Positions 45,965 through 55,571 of a stretch of 64,000 nt of DNA are shown in pieces. Made by a program: the position numbers and the translations under genes. Position 1 is the first letter of the stretch; each line of letters starts with the position of its first letter. Where the stretch lies: positions 8,928,320-8,992,319 of the forward strand of contig NZ_AP022871.1 of NCBI RefSeq assembly GCF_011764565.1. The letters run 5' to 3'. The notes beneath the pieces are model-generated. The model was given only the letters and a program-made list of their open reading frames with translations, searched no databases and had not been told where the DNA came from. This DNA comes from Phytohabitans suffuscus (GTDB lineage Bacteria > Actinomycetota > Actinomycetes > Mycobacteriales > Micromonosporaceae).

Positions 45965-46472
45965 GACGGTTCAACTCCTCGCGTAGGGCTGACTCGGCGC
46001 GGCGCACGGTGGTGCCCACGCTGGCGGGAGAGAGGTCGAGGGCGGCGGCGACCTCGGCGTAGCTCAGGCCGCTGTGCCGCAGGACCAGGGCGACGGCCTG
46101 CTTGCGGGGCAGCCGCGCCAGCGCCGCGCGGACCCGGCGGCGCTCGTCGAGGGTCACCACCGTGTCGGCGACATCCGGGTACACCGGGTCGCCCCCGCCG
46201 GCCGCCTCCTCGCGGGACGCGCGGCGGCGCCCCGAGCGCAGGTGGTTGAGCGCGGTGTGGGCGGCGGCGACGCACAGCCACCCCACCGCCTGCCCGCCCG
46301 GCACGGAGGAGCGCCCGAAGGTCAGGAACACCTCCTGGGCCACGTCCTCGGCCTCGGTCCGGGAGCCGAGCACGCGGGCGGCGACCGCGACGACCCGCGG
46401 GTACGCCGCCCGGAAGAGCTGTTCGAGGTCGGGACGGACGGCCGCCCGTCCCGGAGGCGTCGACCCGGCCAC
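45948..46472 (-). CDS. ECF RNA polymerase sigma factor
   Basis: The 174-aa protein shows region 2 (LEQLFRAAYPRVVAVAARVLG, AEDVAQEVFLTF, VGWLCVAAAHTALNHLRS) and region 4 (LARLPRKQAVALVLRHSGL, SYAEVAAALDLSPASVGTTV). It heads the operon with anti-sigma and ABC genes, which suggests that the transporter responds to the same signal. The GTG start at 46472 is the longest option. Confidence 0.9.
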   Translation of the reverse strand: MAGSTPPGRAAVRPDLEQLFRAAYPRVVAVAARVLGSRTEAEDVAQEVFLTFGRSSVPGGQAVGWLCVAAAHTALNHLRSGRRRASREEAAGGGDPVYPDVADTVVTLDERRRVRAALARLPRKQAVALVLRHSGLSYAEVAAALDLSPASVGTTVRRAESALREELNRHASSD

Positions 46473-46640
46473 GGCGTCCCTCCGCTCGGCCCGCCCGGCC
46501 GTCCGGCCGCCCCGCGCGAGGACGGGGGCGCCGGCACCACGGCCGCCGGTGCGGTGTCACCGCGCCTGGCGAGCTCTACATCTTCCTCCACATCTTGGAA
46601 GCACCGCCGGGCCCGCGGATGTGACACACGCCGGAAGGGG

Positions 46641-48094
46641 TCAGCTCGTCAGGCGGAACGTCGCGTCGGCGCGCCCCTGCGCGTCGGTGATCGGGTCGAG
46701 GCGCAGCACGTAGTTGTAGTGCCGGATGTACCGGTCCGGGTAGTTGTAGGACTGGAACGACGCCCACGACGCGCTGGCCAGCCCGGCCACCTGGCGGAAC
46801 GTCGCGTCGCCGGCGAACGTGCCGCTCCCGTCGTTGGCGGCCAGCTGGAAGTCGAAGCCGTAGTGCCGCAGGTAGTACCCGGGGAAGTTGACCGACTCGA
46901 ACGAGACCGTGCCGGAGGCGCCGGCCAGGCCCGGCCGGACCCGGAACTGGGCGTCCTGGGCCGGGCTCACGTTGGGGTCGATCCGCACGTCGAAGTTGGC
47001 GTGCCGCACGTACCGGTCCTGGACGTTGTACGACTGGATCCGGTTGACCGGCAGGGTGCTGCCCCAGCGGCCCAGCACCCGGCTCTGCTCGGCCGCGGTG
47101 ATGTTGAGGATCGAGCCGTGCCGCTTGCGGTTGCCGCCATGGCGTAGTCGGTGCGGGTGCGGAAGTTCTGCGTGCTGCCGAGGTTGGTCGAGGTGACCGG
47201 CATGTAGCCGCGGCCGGTCGCGTACTGGTCGAGCCAGAGCGCCCACTCGTCGCGCCCGTTGAACTGCGCCCACATCGGGCCCTCGACCACGTTGCCGCCG
47301 CCGGTGCCGTTGGAGATGCCCAGGTGCGACAGGTTGCCCAGCGTGGTCCAGGAGCCCAGGACGGAGTTGCTGGCCTCGATGGTGATGTGCCCGTCCGCGG
47401 AGGCCCGGTAGTAGCGGTACCCGCCGGTGCTGTTCGGCACCTCGATGATCTGGGTGTCGATGACGCCCTGGCCGCTGCCCCGGTTGAGGTACAGCTGCGG
47501 GGCGGTGAACGTGCGGAAGTCGCCGGTCCGCACGTACCAGATGCGGTGCTTGGTGACCCCGTCGCGCGCGGAGTTGGTGGCCCAGTAGACCACGTAGTCG
47601 TTGGTGGCCGGGTTCCAGATCGCCTCGGGGGCCCACGCGTTGCCGGCCCCGGTGATGCCGGCGGCGACGTTGAGCAGTCGGGGCGCGGACCAGTTGACCA
47701 GGTCGGTCGACTCCCACACGACGAGCGAGGTGCTGCCCCGGTTGGCGGCGTCGCTCCACGAGGTGCCGCTGGCGATCCGCAGGTCGGTGGCGACGATCCA
47801 GTACCGGTCTCCGGCGGGCGAGCGGACCAGCGCGGGGTCGCGCACGCCGCGGGTGCCGACCGTGGAGAGCAGGACCGGGCTGCCGTTGTTGAGGTCCGTC
47901 CACCGTAGACCGTCGGTGCTGTGCGCCAGGTAGATCTGCTCGCCGGTCGCCGACTCGCCGGTGAAGTGGGCCATCAGGTACCCGGCGAACGGGTCCAGCG
48001 CGGCCGCCTGTCTCGGCGCTGCCACCGACCACGACGCGAAGAGCAGGAAGGCGGCCGCGAGTACGGCCGCCAACCGGTGCAGGGCTCTGGACAT
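46641..48094 (-). CDS. Secreted GH43 enzyme with C-terminal CBM42 (AbfB) domain
   Basis: A Sec signal (LHRLAAVLAAAFLLFASWSV) precedes the GH43 propeller (DPFAGYLMAHFTGE, TRGVRDPALVRSPAGDRYW, NAWAPEAIWNPATNDYVVYW, IEASNSVLGSWTTLG). The AbfB domain has repeats SYNVQDRYVRHANFDVRID, SVNFPGYYLRHYGFD and SYNYPDRYIRHYNYVLRLD. The layout resembles exo-alpha-1,5-L-arabinofuranosidases. The frame changes near 47145. The span is 3n+2, and one base restored gives about 484 aa. It lies 13 nt downstream of the second GH43. Confidence 0.87.
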
Positions 48095-48107
48095 GGGTGC
48101 GTCTCCT

Positions 48108-49505
48108 TCAGAGCGTGGGGACGACCGGGCGGATGGTGCCGTCCGCGTTGAAGTCCATCCGGTCGATGGTGGTTTCCCGGTTGGTGCCGTTGCCGGCCGG
48201 CACGGCGAACCGGTGGTACGCCATGTACCAGGTGTCGGTGCCGGGCGCGCGCACGACGGAGTGGTGGCCGGTGCCCTTGACGCCGGCGTCGAGCCGCTTG
48301 CTCAGCACCACGCCGCGGTTGGTCCACGGGCCCAGCGGCGAGGAGCCGGTGGCGTACGCGACCCGGTAGTCCTCGCTGCGGGTGTCGTTCTCGGACCACA
48401 TGAGGTAGTAGAGGCCGGCGCGCTTGAACACGAACGGCGCCTCGTTGTAGCCGGCGGGCGTGACGACCCGGACCTGGGCGGGGTCGAAGGAGACCATGTC
48501 GGAGCCGAGCGGCACGGCCCGCGCCACGCCCTGACCCCAGTACAGGTAGGACTGTCCATTGTCGTCGGTGAACACCATGGGGTCGATCGCCTGCCCGCCG
48601 GCGAACTGCCCGCCCCGCACCAGCGGCCGGCCCAGCGCGTCGCGGAACGGGCCGGTGGGCGAGTCGGCCACCGCCACGCCGAGCTGCTTGGTGGTGTCGC
48701 CGCTGGCCGCGCCGCCGCTGAAGTACAGGTAGTACCGGCCGTTCGCGGCGGCCACGGCGGGCGCCCAGGCCGAGTCGTCCGCCCAGGAGACGTCCGGGCC
48801 GTGGTCGAGGATGACGCCGTGGTCGGTCCAGTTGACCAGGTCGGTCGAGGAGAACGCCTTGTAGTAGGTGCCGCCCCAGCCCGCGTAGCCGTCGGTGGTC
48901 GGGTAGAGGTAGTAGCGCCCGCCGAACGCGGCGATGTGCGGGTCGGCGAACAGGCCGGGGATCACCGGTCCCTTGGTGGTCTTCGGCGCCCACGGCGCGG
49001 CGAGGCGGAACGAGCTGTCCGCCCGGAACGCGGCCGTGTCCTGGTACGGGTCGAGCCAGAGCGCGAAGTCGCGGTGCCGGACCCGCCGGTCGGGATAGTT
49101 GTACGAGACGAGCGCGACCGAGCCGGCCTGCGCGCCGTCGACGGCGCAGAACGTGGCGTCGGCCCGGAACGTCGCGTCGCCGGTGTTGGCGTCGACCCGC
49201 AGCCGGAAGTCGCGGTGCCGCAGGAACAGCCCGTCCCGGGTCTGCAGCGAGTAGCAGCCCGGCGCGGCCAGCCCGTTGACCACGGTGAAGGTGGCGTCCC
49301 GCCTGACCTGCGCGGTGCTGCCCGAGGTGACCGCCTCGAGCTGGCCGAGCGCGCCCGCGTGCCGCACGAACCGGCCGGGGTAGTTGACCGACTCCAGCGA
49401 CCGGGCCCCGGTGGGCAGCGCCGCCGCCGCGGCGGGCCCGCCGGGCAGGACCACGACGAGGCCGGTGGCCAGGGCGGACAGTGCGAGGACAGGGAGGATG
49501 CGCAT
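48108..49505 (-). CDS. Secreted CBM42 (AbfB)-GH43 glycosidase
   Basis: ATG at 49505 follows TTGGAGC and gives a signal peptide (RILPVLALSALATGLVVVL). The AbfB domain comes first (SVNYPGRFVRHAGALGQLE, FLRHRDFRLRVDANTGDA, SYNYPDRRVRHRDFALWLD). The GH43 domain then has base Asp in PGLFADPHIAAFGGRYYLY, second Asp in GQAIDPMVFTDDNGQ and acid Glu in YNEAPFVFKR. The domain order is the reverse of the downstream GH43. The length is 465 aa. Confidence 0.9.
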   Translation of the reverse strand: MRILPVLALSALATGLVVVLPGGPAAAAALPTGARSLESVNYPGRFVRHAGALGQLEAVTSGSTAQVRRDATFTVVNGLAAPGCYSLQTRDGLFLRHRDFRLRVDANTGDATFRADATFCAVDGAQAGSVALVSYNYPDRRVRHRDFALWLDPYQDTAAFRADSSFRLAAPWAPKTTKGPVIPGLFADPHIAAFGGRYYLYPTTDGYAGWGGTYYKAFSSTDLVNWTDHGVILDHGPDVSWADDSAWAPAVAAANGRYYLYFSGGAASGDTTKQLGVAVADSPTGPFRDALGRPLVRGGQFAGGQAIDPMVFTDDNGQSYLYWGQGVARAVPLGSDMVSFDPAQVRVVTPAGYNEAPFVFKRAGLYYLMWSENDTRSEDYRVAYATGSSPLGPWTNRGVVLSKRLDAGVKGTGHHSVVRAPGTDTWYMAYHRFAVPAGNGTNRETTIDRMDFNADGTIRPVVPTL

Positions 49506-49552
49506 CGCGTGCTCCAACCGTGAGTTCGCCGGTTACGGTCGCGTTGCACGAG

Positions 49553-49566
49553 TGTTAGCGATAACA
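49553..49566. promoter_or_regulatory. LacI-type operator between divergent glycosidase genes
   Basis: TGTTAGCGATAACA has TGTTA/TAACA arms around a GCGA centre and differs little from the ATGTTAGCGCTCACAT site before the GH51 gene. It lies 48 nt before each divergent start and could control both units. Confidence 0.65.
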
Positions 49567-49611
49567 TGCATCACTGTCAACCCTTGGGCACCCGGGTAGG
49601 AGGGACGCGAA

Positions 49612-51051
49612 GTGAGAGGAAACCAACGGCCGCTGGCGGTCGCGGCGGCGCTCGTCCTGGCGGCCGCCGGGGCGGCGGTGGCGGTGGCCACTCCCGCGCT
49701 GGCGGCACCGGTCACGGTCACCAACGGGACCCAGTTCACCGACACCGCGGGCAACCCGCTGCACGCCCACGGCGGCGGGGTGCTGCGGGTCGGTGGCTAC
49801 TACTACTGGTTCGGGGAGAACCGCAACGCCGACAACACGTTCCGGGCGGTCTCCGTGTACCGCTCCACCGACCTGCGCGCCTGGGAGTTCCGCGGCAACG
49901 TGCTGACCCAGTCGTCGGCCGCCGAGCTCCAGGTCGCCAACATCGAGCGGCCGAAGGTCGTCTACAACGCGGCCACCGGCCGGTACGTGATGTGGATGCA
50001 CAAGGAGAACGGGTCGAACTACAGCGAGGCGCGGGCCGCCGTCGCCTCGTCGGCCACTGTGGACGGTGCCTACACGTACCACGGCAGCTTCCGGCCGCTC
50101 GGGCAGCACATGTCGCGCGACATCACGCTCTACGAGGACGGCGGCACCGCGTACATGATCTCGGCGGCGGACGAGAACTACGACCTGCACATCTACCGGC
50201 TCACCGCCGACTACCTCAACGTGGCGAGCCTGGTCGGCAACTTCTGGGACGGCGCGCACCGCGAGGCGCCGGCGATGTTCAAGCGGGGCGGCACGTACTT
50301 CCTGCTGACCTCGGGGGCCACCGGCTGGAGCCCCAACCAGGCCCGGTACGCCACCGCGCCCAGCGTCTCCGGCCCGTGGACCGGCTGGACCGACGTGGGC
50401 AACGGCACGACGTTCGGCTCGCAGCCGGCGTACGTGCTGCCGGTCCAGGGCACCTCGACCACCAGCTACCTCTACCTGGGCGACCGCTGGGCCGGCGCGT
50501 GGGGCGGCCCGGTCAACGACTCGCAGTACGTCTGGCTGCCGATCTCGTTCCCGTCGAGCACGAGCATGAGCCTGAGCTGGTACCCGTCGATCACCATCGA
50601 CGCGGCCGCCGGCACGATCACCGGCAACTCCCCCGCGTACTACCGCGTCACCGCCCGGCACAGCGGCCGGGTGATGGACGTGGTCAGCAACTCCACGGCC
50701 AACAACGCCGAGGTCAAGCAGTACGCGTGGAACGGCGGCGGCAACCAGCGGTGGGAGTTCCAGGACGCCGGCGGCGGCTACGTGCGCCTGGTCGGCCAGA
50801 ACAGCGGCAAGTGCCTGGACGTGGCCGGCGCGTCGACCGCGGACGGGGCGAACGTCATCCAGTACACCTGCGGCGGCGGCACCAACCAGCAGTGGCAGTG
50901 GGTCGCGACCGGCGGCTACTTCCAGCTCCGCGCGCGGCACAGCGGCAAGTGCCTCGACGTGGTGGGCGCCAACACCGCGGACGGCGCCGACATCCAGCAG
51001 TACACCTGCGGCTCCGGCACCAACCAGCAGTGGAGCCGGACCCAGGTCTGA
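49612..51051 (+). CDS. Secreted GH43_24-like exo-galactanase with ricin-type CBM13
   Basis: GTG at 49612 follows AGGAGGG. A signal peptide (PLAVAAALVLAAAGAAVAVA) leads to the catalytic domain, which begins GNPLHAHGGGVLRVGGYYYW and has FRAVSVYRSTDLRAWEFRG, IERPKVVYNAATGRYVMW and GAHREAPAMFKRGGTYFL. This is the pattern of exo-beta-1,3-galactanases, in which the usual GH43 base Asp is absent. From about residue 345 a beta-trefoil has SGKCLDVAGASTADGANV and NQQWQW-type QxW motifs. It probably attacks arabinogalactan. Confidence 0.88.
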   Translation: MRGNQRPLAVAAALVLAAAGAAVAVATPALAAPVTVTNGTQFTDTAGNPLHAHGGGVLRVGGYYYWFGENRNADNTFRAVSVYRSTDLRAWEFRGNVLTQSSAAELQVANIERPKVVYNAATGRYVMWMHKENGSNYSEARAAVASSATVDGAYTYHGSFRPLGQHMSRDITLYEDGGTAYMISAADENYDLHIYRLTADYLNVASLVGNFWDGAHREAPAMFKRGGTYFLLTSGATGWSPNQARYATAPSVSGPWTGWTDVGNGTTFGSQPAYVLPVQGTSTTSYLYLGDRWAGAWGGPVNDSQYVWLPISFPSSTSMSLSWYPSITIDAAAGTITGNSPAYYRVTARHSGRVMDVVSNSTANNAEVKQYAWNGGGNQRWEFQDAGGGYVRLVGQNSGKCLDVAGASTADGANVIQYTCGGGTNQQWQWVATGGYFQLRARHSGKCLDVVGANTADGADIQQYTCGSGTNQQWSRTQV

Positions 51052-51120
51052 GCAGGCCGCGCGGAGGGCGGCACGCCGGATCTTTCACCTGGCGGAAACC
51101 CAAAAAGATCACTTTCCAGG

Positions 51121-53361
51121 TACCGTCCCAACATCCTCGACGACATCGACCCGTTCATCGGCACCGCCGCGACCGACCTGCCCCGCCCGGGTGGTCTGGC
51201 CGCTACCTGGTGGTGGCCCAAGCCGCAGGTGGGCAACACGCACCCGGGCGCCACCTCCCCGCTGGGGATGGTGTCCGCGTGCGCCTACTCCGGTGCGTAC
51301 CCGACCGGGTACGGGCGGTACTCGAAGAACACCGAGGGCGTGCCCGAGGAGATGTACGACCAGCTCCAGGCGTCCGGTTTCACCCATTTCCAGCAGTCCG
51401 GCACCGGGGCGATCCGCAAGTACTACAACTATGTCCGGGTCACCCCGATGGTGCAGCCGCTGGACGTGCTCGGGCAGGCGTGGCCGCTGTCCGAGGAGGC
51501 CGCCGAGGCGGGCTACTACGCGGCGACCCTCGACACCGGGGTGCGCTGCGAGCTGACGGTCGGCGGCAAGGTCGCCGTCCACCGGTACACGTTCCCGGAG
51601 CACCGCAGCGCGCGGATCGTGGTCGACCTGTCCTGCGGCGGCCTGGACATCGAGCTAGGGCGCACCGTGCCGCTGCGGGCCCAGGTCGAGAACATGGGGC
51701 ACGGCCGGGCGCAGGGCACGGTGGTGATGGAGGGCGTGCCGCTCTCGGTCTACCTGGAGGTCGACAGTCCGGGCTGGCGGCAGATGCTCTGGTACGACCG
51801 GCGCCTGATCGACGGCGGCACCCGGCTCGACTTCGACAGCATCCGGCACACCACGCTGCGCCCGTTCGGCATGCTCTTCATGGGCCCGGCCGCGGCCGGG
51901 CAGACCATCGAGGTGCGGCTCGGCTTCTCGCTGCGCGGGTGCGACCAGGCCCGGCAGAACCTGGAGCGCGAGTGCTGGCCGGCGCAGCCCGCGTTCGACC
52001 AGGTGCGCACCGCGACCCGCACCCGCTGGGCCGACCACGTCGACCGCGTCCAGGTCGACGGCGGCACCCCCGCCCGCCGCTCGGTGCTGGCCACGGCCGT
52101 GTACCACTCGCTGATCAAGCCCTGCTTCGCCGACGACGAGAGCCCGTTCTGGCCGACCTCCGGGCCGTACGCGTTCGACATCTGCACCATGTGGGACATC
52201 TACAAGACGCAGCTGCCGCTGCTGTCGGCCATCGTCCCCGACCGGGCCACGGACCTGCTGGAGTCGCTGATCCGGGTGTGCGAGGAGGAGGGCAACTTCC
52301 CCAACGGGTACCGGATGGCGCGCGGCGCCGACCGGTTCTTCCGCCAGGGCAGCGCGCTCGCGCACACCGCGCTGGCCGACGCCCACGCGCTGGGCCGGGC
52401 CGGCGTCGACTGGACCTGGGCGCTGGTGCACATGGTCGACGACCTGCGCCGGCTGTACGGCGAGGACTTCTTCGAGCACGGCCTGGTGCACCCGATCAGC
52501 CACACGCTCGACCTCGCGTACGCCCACCACTGCACCGCCCAGGTGGCCCGCGCGCTCAACGACCGGCACCTGGCCGACGACCTCGAACGGCGCAGCCGGC
52601 AGTGGTCCAACGCGTTCGACCCGGGCACCGGGCTGCTGCGCGACTCGGACTTCTACGAGGGCGGCCGGTGGAACTACTCGTTCCGGCTGCTGCACGACAT
52701 GGCCGCGCGGATCGGCATGGCCGGCGGCGACGCGGCGTTCATCGACATGCTCGACCGCTTCTTCGGCTTCGGCGCCGAGCCGGTCAGGCAGCCCGGCCGG
52801 CGTCCCGCGCCGGCCGAGATGGCCGCCGGGTTCGCGCTCAACCGCTTCGAGGGGTTGAACAACGAGCCGGACATGGAGGTGCCGTGGGCCTACCACTACG
52901 CCGGCCGGCCGGACCGCACCGCCGAGGTGGTGCGGTCGGCGCTGACCTGGCAGTTCGGCACCGGGCCGGGCGGGCTGCCGGGTAACGACGACTCCGGCGC
53001 GCTCAGCTCCTGGTACGTCTGGGCGTCCGTGGGGCTGTTTCCGGTCGCCGGGCAGAGCCTCTTCCTGGTCAACACGCCCGCGTTCGAGCGGGCGACCCTG
53101 CGCGTGGCCGAGGGCGAGTTCGTCGTCGAGACCAGCGGCTTCCGCGATACGCCGATCGGTGTCGAGGGCGTGGACAGCGACCCGCCGCCCCAGTACGTTC
53201 AGTCGGCCACCCTCAACGGCGAGCCACTGCACACCACCCACCTGAGCGCCACGGACGTGCACCGCGGCGGCCGGCTGCACCTGCGGCTCGGCCCCCGACC
53301 GTCGTCCTGGGGATGCGAGACCCGACCACCGTCCCATTCCGCGCAGAGCGCCATCCCCTGA
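51121..53361 (+). CDS. GH92 alpha-mannosidase-like enzyme, start uncertain
   Basis: GH92 hallmarks are GNTHPGATSPLGMVSACAYS, MWDIYKTQLPLLSAIVPD, NNEPDMEVPWAYHYAGRPDRT (catalytic Glu region) and GNDDSGALSSWYVWASVGLFPV (catalytic Asp region). Family similarity begins upstream at NILDDIDPFIGTAATDLP, encoded from about 51130, but the in-frame stretch 51052-51228 has no ATG, GTG or TTG. The first standard start is GTG 51229. A lost base or an unusual start is likely. No signal peptide is visible, so it may be cytoplasmic. The next gene follows after 9 nt. Confidence 0.82.
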   Translation, partial: YRPNILDDIDPFIGTAATDLPRPGGLAATWWWPKPQVGNTHPGATSPLGMVSACAYSGAYPTGYGRYSKNTEGVPEEMYDQLQASGFTHFQQSGTGAIRKYYNYVRVTPMVQPLDVLGQAWPLSEEAAEAGYYAATLDTGVRCELTVGGKVAVHRYTFPEHRSARIVVDLSCGGLDIELGRTVPLRAQVENMGHGRAQGTVVMEGVPLSVYLEVDSPGWRQMLWYDRRLIDGGTRLDFDSIRHTTLRPFGMLFMGPAAAGQTIEVRLGFSLRGCDQARQNLERECWPAQPAFDQVRTATRTRWADHVDRVQVDGGTPARRSVLATAVYHSLIKPCFADDESPFWPTSGPYAFDICTMWDIYKTQLPLLSAIVPDRATDLLESLIRVCEEEGNFPNGYRMARGADRFFRQGSALAHTALADAHALGRAGVDWTWALVHMVDDLRRLYGEDFFEHGLVHPISHTLDLAYAHHCTAQVARALNDRHLADDLERRSRQWSNAFDPGTGLLRDSDFYEGGRWNYSFRLLHDMAARIGMAGGDAAFIDMLDRFFGFGAEPVRQPGRRPAPAEMAAGFALNRFEGLNNEPDMEVPWAYHYAGRPDRTAEVVRSALTWQFGTGPGGLPGNDDSGALSSWYVWASVGLFPVAGQSLFLVNTPAFERATLRVAEGEFVVETSGFRDTPIGVEGVDSDPPPQYVQSATLNGEPLHTTHLSATDVHRGGRLHLRLGPRPSSWGCETRPPSHSAQSAIP

Positions 53362-53370
53362 GGAAGCACC

Positions 53371-54645
53371 ATGACCAAGCCCAGCCGCCGCCTCGTCATC
53401 GCGGTCAGAGCCGACCCGGTCATCTGCGGCCACTCCGGCGAGGCCCGCAACCTCGCCGAGGTCGCACTGACCCGCGGCTACGACGACGTACGCCTGCTGA
53501 CCTGGCCGGTACCGGCGCTGCACGCCGCCGGCCTGCCGCTCAAGCCGCTGGACCGCCTGCTGCCGTACAGCCCGGGGATCACCGTGGAGCGGCCCGAGGC
53601 GGTCGGCGACTACCGGGTGCCGGACGGGCGGTACATCGCCGGCCTCACCGGCCGCCTCGTCGAGCTGCTCGCCGAGCGGGTGCCCACCACCTGCCTGTCC
53701 ATGTACCTCGTGCCGCACACCACGGTCGTCACGGACGCGGTGGCGGCCGCCCGCGCGGCCGGCTACGCGCCCAGGGTGCACACGGTCGCCAAGGCGGTCG
53801 GCTCCGACGTCACCAACGTGATCAAGTCGTGCCTGCGGGAGGGCCGGTTCGGCGCGGCGACGGTCCTGTTCACCACGTTCCTGGCCAACGACGAGGTCGT
53901 CGCGGTCTCCGAGTACACCCGGGACGAGATCGTCGCCTCGGCCGAGCAGGTCGACGCGCACTGCGGCACCCGGTTCGCGCAGGAGTGCCGGCGCCGCGTC
54001 ACGGTCAGCTACCCGCCGATCGACGCGTCGGCGTTCCTCGACCCCGACCCCGAGGCGGTGGACGCCGCCCTCGCGCGGCGTGGCCTCGCACGCGGCGGCT
54101 ACATCCTCTTCCTGTCCCGGGTGGCCCGGGCCAAGGGCATCTACGACCTGGTCATCGCGTACGGGCAGATGCGCTGCCGGGACGACGTGCGGCTGATCGT
54201 GGCGGGCACCGGGCCGGCGCTGGAGCACGTGCAGGCGATGGCCAAGGAGGACGACCGGATCACGTTCCTGACCGATGTGGACGACCGGGAGAAGCCGCTG
54301 CTCATGGCGGGCTGCGCGGCGTACGTGCTGCCCACCAAGCCGGAGCCGGACTTCGTCGAGACGTTCGGCATCGCGCTGGCCGAGAAGATGCTGGCCGGCG
54401 GCGGACCGATCGTGACCACGCTGACCGGCGGCACCGGCGAGGCGGTCGGCGACGCCGCGGTCCTCGTCGAGCCCGGCGACGTCGTCGCGCTGGCCGAGAC
54501 CGTCGACCGGGTGGTGCTCGACATGCCGGCGGCGCAGAAGGCCGAGTTGGAGAAGCGCGCCCGGGCCCGGGCCCTGCACTTCGACCGCGGCGCCGTCTTC
54601 GACGGCCTGTTCCCCGCACCGGAGAGGCTGGCCGCGATCGGCTGA
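53371..54645 (+). CDS. Family 4 glycosyltransferase
   Basis: The 424-aa protein has an N-terminal acceptor domain (VICGHSGEARNLAEVALTRG, CLSMYLVPHTTVV) and a GT-B donor domain with YILFLSRVARAKGIYDLV, RLIVAGTGPALEHVQ and PDFVETFGIALAEKMLAGG. It starts 9 nt after the GH92 gene, so the two are probably co-translated. The pairing of a mannosidase and a glycosyltransferase suggests remodelling of a mannose-containing glycan. Confidence 0.87.
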   Translation: MTKPSRRLVIAVRADPVICGHSGEARNLAEVALTRGYDDVRLLTWPVPALHAAGLPLKPLDRLLPYSPGITVERPEAVGDYRVPDGRYIAGLTGRLVELLAERVPTTCLSMYLVPHTTVVTDAVAAARAAGYAPRVHTVAKAVGSDVTNVIKSCLREGRFGAATVLFTTFLANDEVVAVSEYTRDEIVASAEQVDAHCGTRFAQECRRRVTVSYPPIDASAFLDPDPEAVDAALARRGLARGGYILFLSRVARAKGIYDLVIAYGQMRCRDDVRLIVAGTGPALEHVQAMAKEDDRITFLTDVDDREKPLLMAGCAAYVLPTKPEPDFVETFGIALAEKMLAGGGPIVTTLTGGTGEAVGDAAVLVEPGDVVALAETVDRVVLDMPAAQKAELEKRARARALHFDRGAVFDGLFPAPERLAAIG

Positions 54646-54709
54646 CGGCCGGGGTCTGTGTACCGTCCACTCCGGACGGAAAGCGACCTTCGGACGATGT
54701 GGAGCGACG

Positions 54710-55563
54710 GTGGAGCCTGATACGCCCGGTGGCGAGGTCGAATCGGCGGAGACCCTCGCGGGCCGGCGGGCCGCCTCGCTGCGCGCCCTCTTCCCCAGCG
54801 GTGCGCGGCCGGTCGGCTGGACGCCGTCCGCCGCGCCCGAGCCCGGCCCCGCTCCCCGGCGGCGCCGCCACCGGCCGCCCGGGGCCGGCGCCGGCTGCTG
54901 GTCGTCTCGGCCGTCGCCGCCGCCCTCGCGCTGGGCGCCACGGCGGCCCTGGTCGCCGTGCGGGCCTCCGGCCAGCGGGCCCCGGGCCGGGCGGTGGCCG
55001 CACCGCCCGGCCCGTCCACCGCCCCGACCCTGCCCGGCGCTCCACTGTCGACACCCGCGGCGACCGCCGGCACGACCGGGACCGCGCCGGCGGCGACCCC
55101 GCCGCCGTCCACTCCGCCGGCGACCGCCGGACCGGCGACCACCGTGCCGGTGCGGCCCACCGGCCGGCCCAACCCGTCGCGGGCCAACCTCGCGCTGGGC
55201 CGCCCGGTCACCGCCTCCGGCAGCGAGGGGCACCCGTGGCCGCCGGACGCCGTGGTCGACGGGCGTCCCGACACCCGGTGGAGCAGCGCGTTCACCGACC
55301 GGCAGTGGATCTCGGTGGACCTCGGCGGGACCTGGTCGGTGAGCCAGGTGCGGCTGGTCTGGGAGCACGCGTACGCGACCCGGTACACGGTGGAGGTCTC
55401 GGTCGACGGCCGGGCCTGGTCGGCGGTGTACACCACCGCGAGCGGGGCGGGCGGCACCGTCGACGTCGAGGCGGGCGGGGTGCCGGCGCGCTTCGTGCGG
55501 CTGGTCTGCACGCGCCGTTCGAGCAGCTACGGCTACTCACTGTTCGAGATCGAGGTGCGCTGA
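54710..55563 (+). CDS. Membrane-anchored protein with F5/8 type C (discoidin) domain
   Basis: GTG at 54710 follows GGAGCG. A cytosolic N-terminus (SAETLAGRRAASLRALFPSG) leads to a membrane segment (VSAVAAALALGATAALVAV), a long Pro/Thr/Ala linker, and a C-terminal discoidin domain (SEGHPWPPDAVVDGRPDTRW, WISVDLGGTWSVSQVRLVWE, YGYSLFEIEVR). This is a carbohydrate-binding module type. The frame changes near 54890 just before the membrane segment. The span is 3n+2, and one base restored gives about 284 aa. Confidence 0.8.
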
Positions 55564-55571
55564 CCGGGCGC

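Noticed and set aside
54958..55563. Separate start of the discoidin protein at ATG 54958
   Set aside because: The membrane segment lies just upstream in the same frame and the N-terminal part joins it after one base is restored. A start here would delete the anchor.
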